Assembly (NCBI GenBank): GCA_015066165.1
Contig: SVOX01000017.1
Location: forward strand, 1-16,476
Direction: 5' to 3'
Source of the DNA: Oscillospiraceae bacterium
GTDB lineage: Bacteria; Bacillota; Clostridia; Oscillospirales; Acutalibacteraceae
Length of the DNA stretch: 16,476 nucleotides
Positions within the stretch are counted from its first letter, which is position 1. Each line of letters starts with the position of its first letter. The translations under genes and the position numbers were made by a program. The notes under the pieces are model-generated. The model was not told where the DNA came from and ran no database searches. It worked only from the letters and a program-made list of their open reading frames with translations. Below are positions 7,903-14,858 of the stretch, one piece after another.

Positions 7903-8838
7903 TTATCTTGCGTTGGCTTTTTTCTTTGCTTTGTATCTTTTCCAAATAACCCAAAGTGGACCTGAAATAAAGATAGAAGATATTGAACCTGAAACCAAAC
8001 CAAATGCCATTGGAATTGCAAATGTACGAAGTGTTGTAAGACCAAAGAATTCAGCAACAACAACAATTGTAACAACGGCAGTAATGGTTGTAATGGTTGT
8101 TACAATGTTACGAATCATAACTTTGTTGACACTCTTATTTACAAGTTCGCCTATTTCAAGGTTGCGATAAATACGTTCATTTTCACGGATACGGTCGTAA
8201 ATAACGATGGTATCATTGAGTGAGTAACCAAGAATTGTAAGTATAACAGCGATATAGTTCGAGTCGATTTGAAGGCGGAATACAACGCAAGTAACAAAGG
8301 TAATAAGTATATCAAAAACAAGCGCACAAAGAGCAGTTAACGCTGCGGATACACCGCCTATCTTTCTGAAACGGAAACCAACGTATATTACAACCAAAAC
8401 AGCAGTAATAAGAACGGCTACTAAACTCTTAATAAAGAAAGCACCTGCAACGGTAGGACTTACCGAGTTTGAATTGTAAAGAGAAATTTCATTATCTTTG
8501 AACTTGGTTTGAAGGTTGTTGGTAAGTTTTTCTTGAACTTCGGCTGAAACGGCATCTTTACCAACAAGAGCAATTTCAAAAGTTTGAGTATCACCTGCAA
8601 GTGAAGTACTCTTGGTGATTTTAAAAGATTTATTTATGTTTTCTTTTACGGCTTTTTCCACATCGGCATCTTTTATTTCACCGGTGTAGGAGTAAGAAAT
8701 TTTTGTACCACCTGAGAAGTTGATATCAAGGTTTACACCAAAAATTCCTGCACATACTGCACCAATTATAAATATAGCAAGATAAATAATGAGTGCAGGT
8801 TTAAAAGTTTTGTTATAATTAATGTTAAATTCACGCAT
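7903..8838 (-). CDS. secF: Protein translocase subunit SecF
   Basis: SecF works with SecD on the outer face of the SecYEG channel to pull secreted proteins through the membrane with the ion gradient. The 311-residue protein has a first membrane helix (about 14-33), then INFSGGTKI, an extracytoplasmic domain to about residue 130, and five C-terminal helices. The signature GYSLNDTIVIYDRIREN (about 204-220) contains the conserved Asp209. The start ATG at 8838 overlaps the secD stop by 8 bp (ATGCGTGA), with GGAGGT inside the secD end as ribosome binding site, so translation is coupled. Length and motifs are standard. Confidence 0.96.
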   Translation of the reverse strand: MREFNINYNKTFKPALIIYLAIFIIGAVCAGIFGVNLDINFSGGTKISYSYTGEIKDADVEKAVKENINKSFKITKSTSLAGDTQTFEIALVGKDAVSAEVQEKLTNNLQTKFKDNEISLYNSNSVSPTVAGAFFIKSLVAVLITAVLVVIYVGFRFRKIGGVSAALTALCALVFDILITFVTCVVFRLQIDSNYIAVILTILGYSLNDTIVIYDRIRENERIYRNLEIGELVNKSVNKVMIRNIVTTITTITAVVTIVVVAEFFGLTTLRTFAIPMAFGLVSGSISSIFISGPLWVIWKRYKAKKKANAR

Positions 8839-10204
8839 TTTTGCTACCTCCGTAAAGCCAGGGATTTCTCAAGCATTTGAATTGAGAAATGCTCTTAAGC
8901 ATAGTTTTAGAGGCCCAAATGCCCATGATAAGGTTGAATATTGTACCAATTAAAAGGGTATAGCCGAATGAGTAGATAGCACCGGTTACCTGTGTGCCGA
9001 ATAATGACATTATCGGAGCAAATATTTTTGCCAAGATGCTGTCAGGTGTACCGAATGCACCCATAAGTACAACAGATACAATAACAATAGTAACGTTACC
9101 GTCTATAATAGCGCTTAAAGAGTTTTTATAACCTGAGTCGATAGCGCCGTCAATAGTTTTGCCTTTTTGGAACTCGTCACGAATACGTTCAGCGGCAATA
9201 ACATTACAGTCAACGCCCACACCGATTGAAAGGATAATACCTGCTATACCGGGGATTGTAAGGGTAAAACTGTTAGCGCTTGCAAAGTAACCTGAAATAC
9301 AAGCAATGGAACCTGCGAGTTGACCTAAAAGTGCGATTGAAGCAATAACACCGTTAAGGCGATAGCGTAAAATCATAAGTAAGCAAATAAGACCGAATGC
9401 AATAGAACCGGCTATAACCATTACGTTAAGAGCATCAGAACCCAAGGTTGGAGAAATGATTTGAAGTTTGCTGTCGTCAACTGTAAGACCAAACGGAAGT
9501 GAACCTGCGTTTATTTTGTCAGCAAGTTCTTTTGCTGCAGTATCGTCTTCCATACCGGTTATGTAGCAAGTGCCGCCGGTAATGGCTTGGTTAACTGTTG
9601 GTGCAGAAAGCAAAGTTTCGTCCATCCAAATAGAAATTGTTTGATTAACTAATCTTGCGGTGGCTTCAGCAAACTTTGATGAGCCGGCATCATTAAAGTC
9701 GAGATAAACAACGTAGTTACCCTGTTCGTCAACACCGGGTGTTGCTTTTTTAACGTCGGTACCGCTTAAAATTGTTTTTTCTTGTGTTTCGCCTTCGCAG
9801 AAAGTGAGCATTGCGGTTTCACCTAATTCTTGAACTGCGGCAGCAGCATCGAAGTTGCTTTCATCTGCAGCCCAAGGGAAACGAACAATGATTTGATGGT
9901 TGCTGTTGTCTGCAAAAACTTCATAGTCTGTAATGTTGTTGTTTACAAGACGTGTTTCAATAATAGATTTTGCGGCGTCCATATCGTCGCTTGTAATATC
10001 AACACCTTTTTTGTCGGGTGAGAATACCGCTTCAACACCGCCCTTAATGTCGATACCCCAGCGTATTTCGCTGGCACCTTTTAAATAAACCTTTTTGGTA
10101 TCGCCGTAGTAGTCGCTAATTCCAAAGAAAGCAGTAAATGCTAACGCCAAAATTAGAACAAAAACCACGAAAAATACCGGTTTGCCTGTTCTTTTTAACT
10201 TCAT
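8831..10204 (-). CDS. secD: Protein translocase subunit SecD
   Basis: SecD is the partner of SecF in the export motor. The 457-residue protein has an N-terminal membrane helix (about 10-29), then WGIDIKGGVEAVF, a large extracytoplasmic P1 region, and a five-helix domain from about 258. The fourth-helix signature reads SIGVGVDCNVIAAERIRDE (about 326-344), with Asp332 conserved; Cys replaces the common Ala of VDANV and Ala a usual Phe, both mild changes. ATG 10204 follows GGAGGA. Length is close to that of other Firmicutes SecD proteins that are not fused to SecF. Confidence 0.96.
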   Translation of the reverse strand: MKLKRTGKPVFFVVFVLILALAFTAFFGISDYYGDTKKVYLKGASEIRWGIDIKGGVEAVFSPDKKGVDITSDDMDAAKSIIETRLVNNNITDYEVFADNSNHQIIVRFPWAADESNFDAAAAVQELGETAMLTFCEGETQEKTILSGTDVKKATPGVDEQGNYVVYLDFNDAGSSKFAEATARLVNQTISIWMDETLLSAPTVNQAITGGTCYITGMEDDTAAKELADKINAGSLPFGLTVDDSKLQIISPTLGSDALNVMVIAGSIAFGLICLLMILRYRLNGVIASIALLGQLAGSIACISGYFASANSFTLTIPGIAGIILSIGVGVDCNVIAAERIRDEFQKGKTIDGAIDSGYKNSLSAIIDGNVTIVIVSVVLMGAFGTPDSILAKIFAPIMSLFGTQVTGAIYSFGYTLLIGTIFNLIMGIWASKTMLKSISQFKCLRNPWLYGGSKNA

Positions 10205-10233
10205 GGCAAATCCTCCATATTCAAATTATTTCT

Positions 10234-10262
10234 ATTATACAAAAAAAATTAGAAAATGTCAA
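10234..10262 (-). promoter_or_regulatory. Consensus sigma-A promoter for secD-secF
   Basis: On the minus strand a perfect TTGACA (10262-10257) and a perfect TATAAT (10239-10234) have the ideal 17-bp spacer. This is the strongest promoter by consensus in the window. A 19-bp inverted repeat lies just upstream of the -35. Confidence 0.88.
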
Positions 10263-10264
10263 TT

Positions 10265-10283
10265 ATATTAACTCTGTTAATAT
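10265..10283. repeat. Perfect inverted repeat upstream of the secD promoter
   Basis: ATATTAAC (10265-10272) and GTTAATAT (10276-10283) are separated by TCT. The repeat overlaps the aminotransferase stop codon and ends 3 bp from the secD -35. It lacks a following T-run in the minus direction, so it is a poor terminator; an operator is possible. Confidence 0.5.
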
Positions 10284-11551
10284 CCCAATAATTTTTCTAA
10301 TGCGGCATATTTAACTGCTACACAAAGTATGAGTGATGCTTTTTCAATTTCTTCAACCGAAGGAAACGACGGTGCAATACGAATGTTGCTGTCTTTAGGG
10401 TCGTGACCGTAGGGGTAGGTAGCACCTGCGGGGGTTAAGGTCATACCCGCATTTGCACAAAGTTCTTCAACTCGTTTTGCGCAACCCTCTAACACGTGAA
10501 GACTAATGAAATAACCGCCGTTTGGTTTTGTCCAAGTGGCTATGCCTAAATCTTTTAAATGGCTGTCAAGTGCCGAAAGTACACAGTCAAACTTTGGACG
10601 AAGTATATCGCTTAGTTTTTTCATATGCTTTTTAACGTCGTTAATATCACGGAACATTCGTGCATGACGAAGTTGGTTGAGTTTATCAGGGCCAATTGTT
10701 TGATATTGCATACGGTCTTTAAGCATTGCAACGTTGTTAGGACTGGCACCAGTAGCCGCTACGCCGGCACCGGGGAAGGTGATTTTTGAAGAAGACGTAA
10801 AGATAAGGGGTAAATCAGGGTTGCCTTGTTTTACGCATTCATCATAGATGTTTAACAATTCATCGTGAGTGTCGTACAAGTGGTGAACGGCGTAAGCATC
10901 GTCCCAAAAAATTCTAAAATCTTTGGCGGCGGGTTTTAAAGCAGCCATTCTTTTTACAACATTGTCTGAAAAAGTTATACCCTCAGGGTTGGAGTATTTT
11001 GGAACACACCAAATACCTTTTACAGTTTCATCTTTAACCCATTCTTCAACTTGTTCCATTATTGGACCTTCGTCGTTCATTTCAATTGGAATAAGTTTAA
11101 AACCAAAATATTCAGTTATTGCAAAGTGGCGGTCGTAACCGGGTACGGGACATAAAAATTTACGGTCGCGACATTCGTACCAAGGTTGCGCACCCAAACC
11201 GTGAGTCATGGCTTGGGCAATTGTGTCGAACATCATATTAAGAGATGAATTACCGCCAACAATAATTTGTTCGGGTTTTAATTCCAAAATTTGCGCGAAA
11301 AGGTTTTTCATTTCGGTAAGTCCGTCAAGTCCGCCGTAGTTACGGCAATCAATACCGCTTATATTTTTAAAACCTGTGTCGTTGCCGACAAGGTCGAACA
11401 TCTTTTCACTTAAATCCATATTATCAAAACCGGGTTTTCCACGTGACATATCAAGTGATAAGTGCAAAGAACGAAGCGCTTCGTATTCTTTGCGAACAAC
11501 GTCAAACTGTTTTGATAACTCTGAACTTTCCATTTTTAAATATTCAGTCAT
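10277..11551 (-). CDS. PLP-dependent aminotransferase, probable aspartate aminotransferase (MocR-like AspAT family)
   Basis: A fold-type I PLP enzyme of the family that opens with an MSRGKPG motif (about residues 35-41), related to the actinobacterial aspartate aminotransferases assigned to Pfam Aminotran_MocR. Visible active-site elements are YSNPEG (about 186-191), WDDAYAVHH (PLP-ring Asp and Tyr, about 216-224), SSSKITFPGAG with the Schiff-base Lys256, and SNIRIAPSFP with the substrate-carboxylate Arg391. It likely exchanges amino groups between aspartate or a similar amino acid and 2-oxoglutarate; the substrate is inferred. I chose ATG 11551 because AAGGAGG lies just upstream; the in-frame TTG at 11572 precedes that site and is not a credible start. 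The protein is 424 residues. It has its own promoter, and read-through into secDF is possible because no clear terminator follows. Confidence 0.88.
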   Translation of the reverse strand: MTEYLKMESSELSKQFDVVRKEYEALRSLHLSLDMSRGKPGFDNMDLSEKMFDLVGNDTGFKNISGIDCRNYGGLDGLTEMKNLFAQILELKPEQIIVGGNSSLNMMFDTIAQAMTHGLGAQPWYECRDRKFLCPVPGYDRHFAITEYFGFKLIPIEMNDEGPIMEQVEEWVKDETVKGIWCVPKYSNPEGITFSDNVVKRMAALKPAAKDFRIFWDDAYAVHHLYDTHDELLNIYDECVKQGNPDLPLIFTSSSKITFPGAGVAATGASPNNVAMLKDRMQYQTIGPDKLNQLRHARMFRDINDVKKHMKKLSDILRPKFDCVLSALDSHLKDLGIATWTKPNGGYFISLHVLEGCAKRVEELCANAGMTLTPAGATYPYGHDPKDSNIRIAPSFPSVEEIEKASLILCVAVKYAALEKLLGY

Positions 11552-11575
11552 CAAAATTTCCTCCTTAACCAATAT

Positions 11576-11604
11576 ATAATACTATATTTAATGTATATTT
11601 TCAA
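11576..11604 (-). promoter_or_regulatory. Predicted sigma-A promoter for the aminotransferase
   Basis: On the minus strand TTGAAA (11604-11599) and TATTAT (11581-11576) are 17 bp apart, about 25 bp upstream of the start codon. Confidence 0.65.
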
Positions 11605-11614
11605 GTGTTTTATG

Positions 11615-11989
11615 TCAAAAAGAAAAATCCGAATTCCTTGCTTGTAATAATATAAGACAAAAACTACCTGAAGAAGAGAAAACCAAACTCTTTTTCGGGT
11701 CGATGTGGTTTGAAAACAACATACAGGCAGGATAGGTTTTTAATGCGCAAGCACAATAAAGCACCAAACCACCTGTGGTTGAGCCGATTGTTTGGGGTAA
11801 ACAAAGCGCATTACCTGCCAATGTTTTGCCATAAATATCAGCATTGTTCTGGTCGCCGCATTTTACGGATTTATCACCGAACTGTAAAGCCATTTGCATA
11901 GATGCCAATGTGTTGAATCCCTCTTTTGTGACAACGGCTTTGGCTGTTACTGTTCCGGGAGTTACAATTCTTCTTTTAAATTTTTTCAT
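11615..11989 (-). pseudogene. Truncated aconitase X swivel (small) subunit, DUF126 family, orphan
   Basis: From ATG 11989 (after AAAGGGAGGT) the first 97 residues closely follow the aconitase-X swivel family: RRIVTPGTVTAKAVVT, GFNTLASMQMALQFGDK, CGDQNNADIYGK, ALCLPQTIGSTTGG (including the conserved Ser of the IGSTTG motif) and ACMLFSNHID. In intact members roughly 40 further residues follow (AAGVILAD-like and a closing beta region). Here the reading frame instead runs into 27 unrelated residues beginning PKKSLVF and stops at 11615; neither other frame restores homology. No aconitase-X catalytic subunit gene, normally adjacent, is in the window. Aconitase X enzymes are dehydratases, for example of cis-3-hydroxy-L-proline in bacteria and of a mevalonate phosphate in archaea. 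With no stop in the conserved part, decay is recent or the shortened protein is still kept. Family call firm; pseudogene status likely. Confidence 0.7.
11659..11699 (-). terminator. Imperfect terminator-like hairpin inside the 3' end of the aconitase X fragment
   Basis: On the minus strand CCCGAAAAAGAG (11699-11688) can pair with CTCTTCTTCAGG (11678-11667) with two mismatches and a 9-nt loop, followed by TAGTTTTTG. It begins at the codon where family homology ends. Confidence 0.4.
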
Positions 11990-12051
11990 TTTATTTACCT
12001 CCCTTTGTAAGTGACAGTAGAATTTCATTTACAATATCAGTTATTTAATTA

Positions 12052-12080
12052 TTGAAATTATAGAAATACTATGCTAAAAT
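12052..12080 (+). promoter_or_regulatory. Predicted sigma-A promoter for the PQ-loop/hydrolase operon
   Basis: TTGAAA (12052-12057) and TAAAAT (12075-12080) are 17 bp apart, followed by AAAAGGAG (12086-12093) and the GTG start at 12102. It is divergent from the aconitase X fragment. Confidence 0.65.
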
Positions 12081-12101
12081 ACCCTAAAAGGAGTGTTTAA
12101 T

Positions 12102-12392
12102 GTGGCGGAAATCTTGGAAGTTATAATGGTTTTAAGTTTTGGTGCTTCGTGGCCCTTTAATGTTATAAAGTCTTATAAAGCACGTACAACAAAAGGAAAA
12201 AGTTTACTGTTTTTGTGCCTTATCTTCTTTGGTTACATAGTGGGTATTACTTCAAAACTTGTAAACGAAGCATATATGGCGGAATTTGCAAGTAAATGGT
12301 ATGTGCTTTTCTTCTATGTGCTTAATCTTATAATGGTAGGCGCAGATTTGATTATCTATGCGAGAAATAAAAAGTTAGATAAGGAAGCATAA
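12102..12392 (+). CDS. Small 3-TM PQ-loop / SemiSWEET-like membrane protein
   Basis: A 96-residue integral membrane protein with three predicted helices (about 5-22, 34-53, 66-86). A loop after the first helix reads SWPFNVIKSYKARTTKGKS (about 16-34), which resembles the PQ-loop of the MtN3/SWEET group with Trp-Pro in place of Pro-Gln. Bacterial SemiSWEETs of this size dimerise and carry sugars across the membrane by facilitated diffusion; that role here is inference. GTG 12102 is chosen because AAAAGGAG (12086-12093) is 8 nt upstream, whereas the earlier in-frame GTG at 12093 overlaps it. Its stop overlaps the next gene's ATG by one base (TAATG), so the hydrolase is translationally coupled to it. 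Confidence 0.72.
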   Translation: MAEILEVIMVLSFGASWPFNVIKSYKARTTKGKSLLFLCLIFFGYIVGITSKLVNEAYMAEFASKWYVLFFYVLNLIMVGADLIIYARNKKLDKEA

Positions 12393-13135
12393 TGCGTAAG
12401 ATAGAAAATATAATTTACAACAGTCATAATATGATGCTTGATTTGTTTCTCCCACAGGGTGAAAGCAAAGCAACATTTATATATTTTCATGGCGGTGGAA
12501 TTGAGTCGGGGAGCCGTAAGGATATTGGTGAATTCCCTAAATATTTAACAAAACACGGAATTGCGGTTGTTAGTGTTGAATATCGTATGTACCCTAAAGC
12601 TCAATACCCGGAATTTATAGAAGACGGTGCAGACGCTGTACTTTGGGTTAAAGAAAATCTTGCACAGTATGGTTTTAGCGATAATTTTTTTATAGGCGGT
12701 AGCAGTGCGGGAGCTTATATTTCTATGATGCTTTGTTTTTGTAATAGTTTTTTTGAAAAACGTGGTCTTAAACAAAGTGAAATTCAGGGATATTTTCATG
12801 ATGCGGGTCAGCCCACGGTCCATTTTAATGTATTGAAACAACGCGGAATTGATACCCGACGTATTGTGGTGGATGAAATGGCACCGCTTTATTATGTAGG
12901 TGAGGCGGAAGAATATCCGCCGATGATGTTTATAGTGTCTGACGATGATATGCAAAATCGTTTTGAACAAACTATGCTGATGATTTCAACCCTTAAACAT
13001 TTTGGTTATGAACAAAATAAAATTTTGTATCGTATAATGAACGGAAAACATTGTAGTTATATTCATACATTCGACCAAAACGGCGATAGTATTTTAGGAA
13101 AATTGATAAAAGAGTTTATAGGAAAGTTCGGTTGA
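12392..13135 (+). CDS. Alpha/beta-hydrolase, carboxylesterase/HSL-like
   Basis: A 247-residue serine hydrolase without a signal peptide, so cytoplasmic. FHGGG (about 32-36) is the oxyanion-hole motif of HSL-type and BD-FAE-type esterases. GGSSAG (102-107) is the nucleophile elbow with Ser105, SDDDM (183-187) supplies the likely Asp, and GKHCSY (218-223) the catalytic His220. These enzymes cleave acyl, acetyl or feruloyl esters from small molecules or oligosaccharides; the true substrate is unknown. It overlaps the PQ-loop gene by one base and is followed 6 nt later by the DUF4886 gene, so the three form one operon. The triad assignment is by pattern; family confidence is high, substrate confidence low. 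Confidence 0.85.
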   Translation: MRKIENIIYNSHNMMLDLFLPQGESKATFIYFHGGGIESGSRKDIGEFPKYLTKHGIAVVSVEYRMYPKAQYPEFIEDGADAVLWVKENLAQYGFSDNFFIGGSSAGAYISMMLCFCNSFFEKRGLKQSEIQGYFHDAGQPTVHFNVLKQRGIDTRRIVVDEMAPLYYVGEAEEYPPMMFIVSDDDMQNRFEQTMLMISTLKHFGYEQNKILYRIMNGKHCSYIHTFDQNGDSILGKLIKEFIGKFG

Positions 13136-13141
13136 TTTTTT

Positions 13142-13873
13142 ATGAAAATTTTATCTATAGGCAACAGTTTTTCGCAAGACGCACATAATATGCTTCATAC
13201 TTTGGCGTTGGCAAACGGTGTTGATATTGAAACCGTAAATCTTTATATCGGCGGTTGCAAATTGCAAACCCATTGGGAGAATATTGAGAACAACAAGCCC
13301 GATTATGATTTGGAGCGTAACGGGGGAGCGTGTGAGCGTAAAATTAGTGTGGAAGAAGCACTGTGTCTTGAAAAATGGGACGTAATTACCTTGCAACAAG
13401 CGAGCGCACAAAGTCAAAATTTTTCCACCTACACACCTTATCTTGAAAATATTGCAAAATATGTGAGAGAGCGTTGCCCTAAAGCGAAAATTTGGTTTCA
13501 TCAAACTTGGGCTTATGAAAATGATTATTTTTTAGATAACCCACGTGAAAACGACTCAAAGCAAAAGAGTATGTATAATAATATTTTAACCGCATCAAAA
13601 ACTGCGGGTGAAACCATTTCGGCACCGTTTATAAGGGTGGGTGTTGCAATTCAGGCAGTTCGTGAAAACGTGGCTGAATTTAGTTATAAAGACGGCGGTA
13701 TGTCACTCAACCGTGACGGTTACCATTTAAGTTATGATTATGGTCGATTTATAGCGGCTTACACTTGGGCTTATGAACTAACGGGTGTTTGGTGTGATAA
13801 CGTGCCGTTTGAAAATTTGGATAAAGAATTAATTGTAAAAATCACGCAAACAATAAAAGATGCCTTGAAATAA
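13142..13873 (+). CDS. DUF4886 protein, SGNH-type hydrolase
   Basis: A 243-residue protein matching the DUF4886 family, which has an SGNH-hydrolase fold. The N-terminal block is LSIGNSFSQDA, with Ser9 as the likely nucleophile. NLYIGGCKL (33-41) holds the Gly block, VITLQQAS (81-88) a conserved core strand, and RDGYHLS (191-197) the Asp192/His195 DxxH pair. No signal peptide is evident. SGNH enzymes are often O-deacetylases or other esterases on carbohydrates; function in this family is not established. The start ATG 13142 has only a weak ribosome binding site (GGTTGAT), consistent with translation coupled to the upstream hydrolase 6 nt away. The stop codon lies inside the terminator hairpin. 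Confidence 0.82.
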   Translation: MKILSIGNSFSQDAHNMLHTLALANGVDIETVNLYIGGCKLQTHWENIENNKPDYDLERNGGACERKISVEEALCLEKWDVITLQQASAQSQNFSTYTPYLENIAKYVRERCPKAKIWFHQTWAYENDYFLDNPRENDSKQKSMYNNILTASKTAGETISAPFIRVGVAIQAVRENVAEFSYKDGGMSLNRDGYHLSYDYGRFIAAYTWAYELTGVWCDNVPFENLDKELIVKITQTIKDALK

Positions 13874-13884
13874 GGCATCTTTTT
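13856..13884. terminator. Bidirectional terminator between the DUF4886 gene and noc
   Basis: A perfect 8-bp stem, GATGCCTT (13859-13866) with AAGGCATC (13872-13879), has a 5-nt loop and is followed by TTTTT. In the minus direction it is followed by TTTTATTG, so it can also end noc. The DUF4886 stop codon is part of the loop and right arm. Confidence 0.9.
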
Positions 13885-13907
13885 ATATTCGTGTTTGCAA
13901 ACCGTAT

Positions 13908-14747
13908 TCAACATATCTTTAATTGTTGGCATTCGATTTCTTGCGGAATATCTTTTTTTATTCTAATTTTGTATTCAATATATTTTGCGGTTTCACTTTT
14001 GCGGGTGTTGGCGTTTATACCGGAATTTTTAAGGGTTATCACCAGTTTTGAAAGACTGTTGTAAAAAAGGCGGATATCACCAATAGATTGTTTTCTTAGC
14101 GGTTTTTCGGTCACTTCCATTTTTGCAATTGGCTTTGGGTTTAAAATTCCGCTTATATATTGTTCACTTTCGCTGAGTGATAAAGCATTTTCAATTATGT
14201 AATTAATTGTAGATTCACGTTCGGGAATTGAAAGTTTTAAAAGCGCTCTTGCGTGGTGTTCTGTAAGGTTTGCATCGGTTATTTTTTGCCTTATATCAGG
14301 CGATAAATTTAAAAGTTTAAGTTTGTTTGTAAGTACTTGCGGTTCAATGCCAAGTTTTATGGCTGCTTGTGTTTGAGAAATGTCATATTTTTTTATTATG
14401 CGGTCTATGGCATTTACTTCTTCAAAAAGTTCTAAATTATGGCGTTGAATATTTTCGGTTAGTGAAAATATTTCGGCGTTTTGTCCGTCCAGTGTGTGAA
14501 CAACGCAAGGAATACGGCGCAAATTTGCCATTTGTGCGGCTTTAAAACGACGTACACCTGCTAATATTTCAAATTTTCCGTTTTCTGTTTTTTTAACTGC
14601 CAAGGGTTCTAAAATTCCGTTTACTGCAATACTTTCTGCCAATGATTTAAGCCATGCTTGGTCAAATGATTTTCTTGCATGATTTTGGCTTATAAGTAAG
14701 CTTTCCGGTTTTAACATCAATAACTTTTTTTCAAAGATGTTTTGCAT
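13908..14747 (-). CDS. noc: Noc-like ParB-family nucleoid occlusion protein
   Basis: A 279-residue ParB-family protein. The N-terminal CTP-binding domain spans about 12-105, with AGVRRFKAA (63-71) and ENIQR (98-102). A helix-turn-helix follows at about 120-145 (SQTQAAIKLG), then TEHHARALLKL (162-172). Noc proteins typically have a TERHARAL motif at this place, whereas Spo0J/ParB have GHARAL. The C-terminal stretch around 245-272 (LKNSGINANT, YIEYKIRIKK) also resembles Noc. Noc binds sequence-specific sites and the membrane to stop division over the chromosome. The short N-terminus begins MQNIFEKKLLML, possibly a membrane-binding helix. It lies downstream of rsmG as in Bacillus, but with its own promoter. 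The GERR motif reads GVRR (see findings). A ParB of other function cannot be excluded. Confidence 0.82.
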   Translation of the reverse strand: MQNIFEKKLLMLKPESLLISQNHARKSFDQAWLKSLAESIAVNGILEPLAVKKTENGKFEILAGVRRFKAAQMANLRRIPCVVHTLDGQNAEIFSLTENIQRHNLELFEEVNAIDRIIKKYDISQTQAAIKLGIEPQVLTNKLKLLNLSPDIRQKITDANLTEHHARALLKLSIPERESTINYIIENALSLSESEQYISGILNPKPIAKMEVTEKPLRKQSIGDIRLFYNSLSKLVITLKNSGINANTRKSETAKYIEYKIRIKKDIPQEIECQQLKIC

Positions 14748-14765
14748 ATAATCCCTCCTTATTTA

Positions 14766-14793
14766 ATTTTACCAAAGCCATAAAAAAAGTAAA
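14766..14793 (-). promoter_or_regulatory. Predicted promoter for noc
   Basis: On the minus strand TTTACT (14793-14788) and TAAAAT (14771-14766) are 16 bp apart, followed by AAGGAGGG and ATG 14747. It lies after the rsmG terminator, so noc needs its own promoter. Confidence 0.5.
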
Positions 14794-14821
14794 GAATTTT
14801 TGGTCGGGTAAATTCGATAAT

Positions 14822-14858
14822 ATATAACAAAAAACAGCCCTTTTATAAGGGCTGTTTT
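14822..14858 (-). terminator. Intrinsic terminator of trmB-rsmG
   Basis: A perfect 12-bp stem, AAAACAGCCCTT with AAGGGCTGTTTT (14831-14842 with 14847-14858), has a 4-nt loop and is followed in the minus direction by T-rich sequence. The rsmG stop codon sits in the loop, so the last sense codons form the stem. Confidence 0.9.

Noticed and set aside
7599..8075. Long minus-strand reading frame across the 3' end of the glycosyltransferase gene and the secF end
   Set aside because: It crosses a strong terminator, runs antisense to a well-supported gene, has low-complexity Leu/Phe-rich content and no ribosome binding site.
11552..11572. In-frame TTG at 11572 as the aminotransferase start
   Set aside because: It precedes the AAGGAGG that is correctly spaced from ATG 11551, so translation starts at the ATG.
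11990..12028. ATG at 12028 as the start of the aconitase X fragment
   Set aside because: The extra 13 residues do not match the family and span the AAAGGGAGGT site that serves ATG 11989.
13540..13553. parS/Noc-site-like CCCACGTGAAAAC inside the DUF4886 gene
   Set aside because: Only one half resembles a ParB site and the element is not palindromic beyond CACGTG; it is explained by coding sequence.
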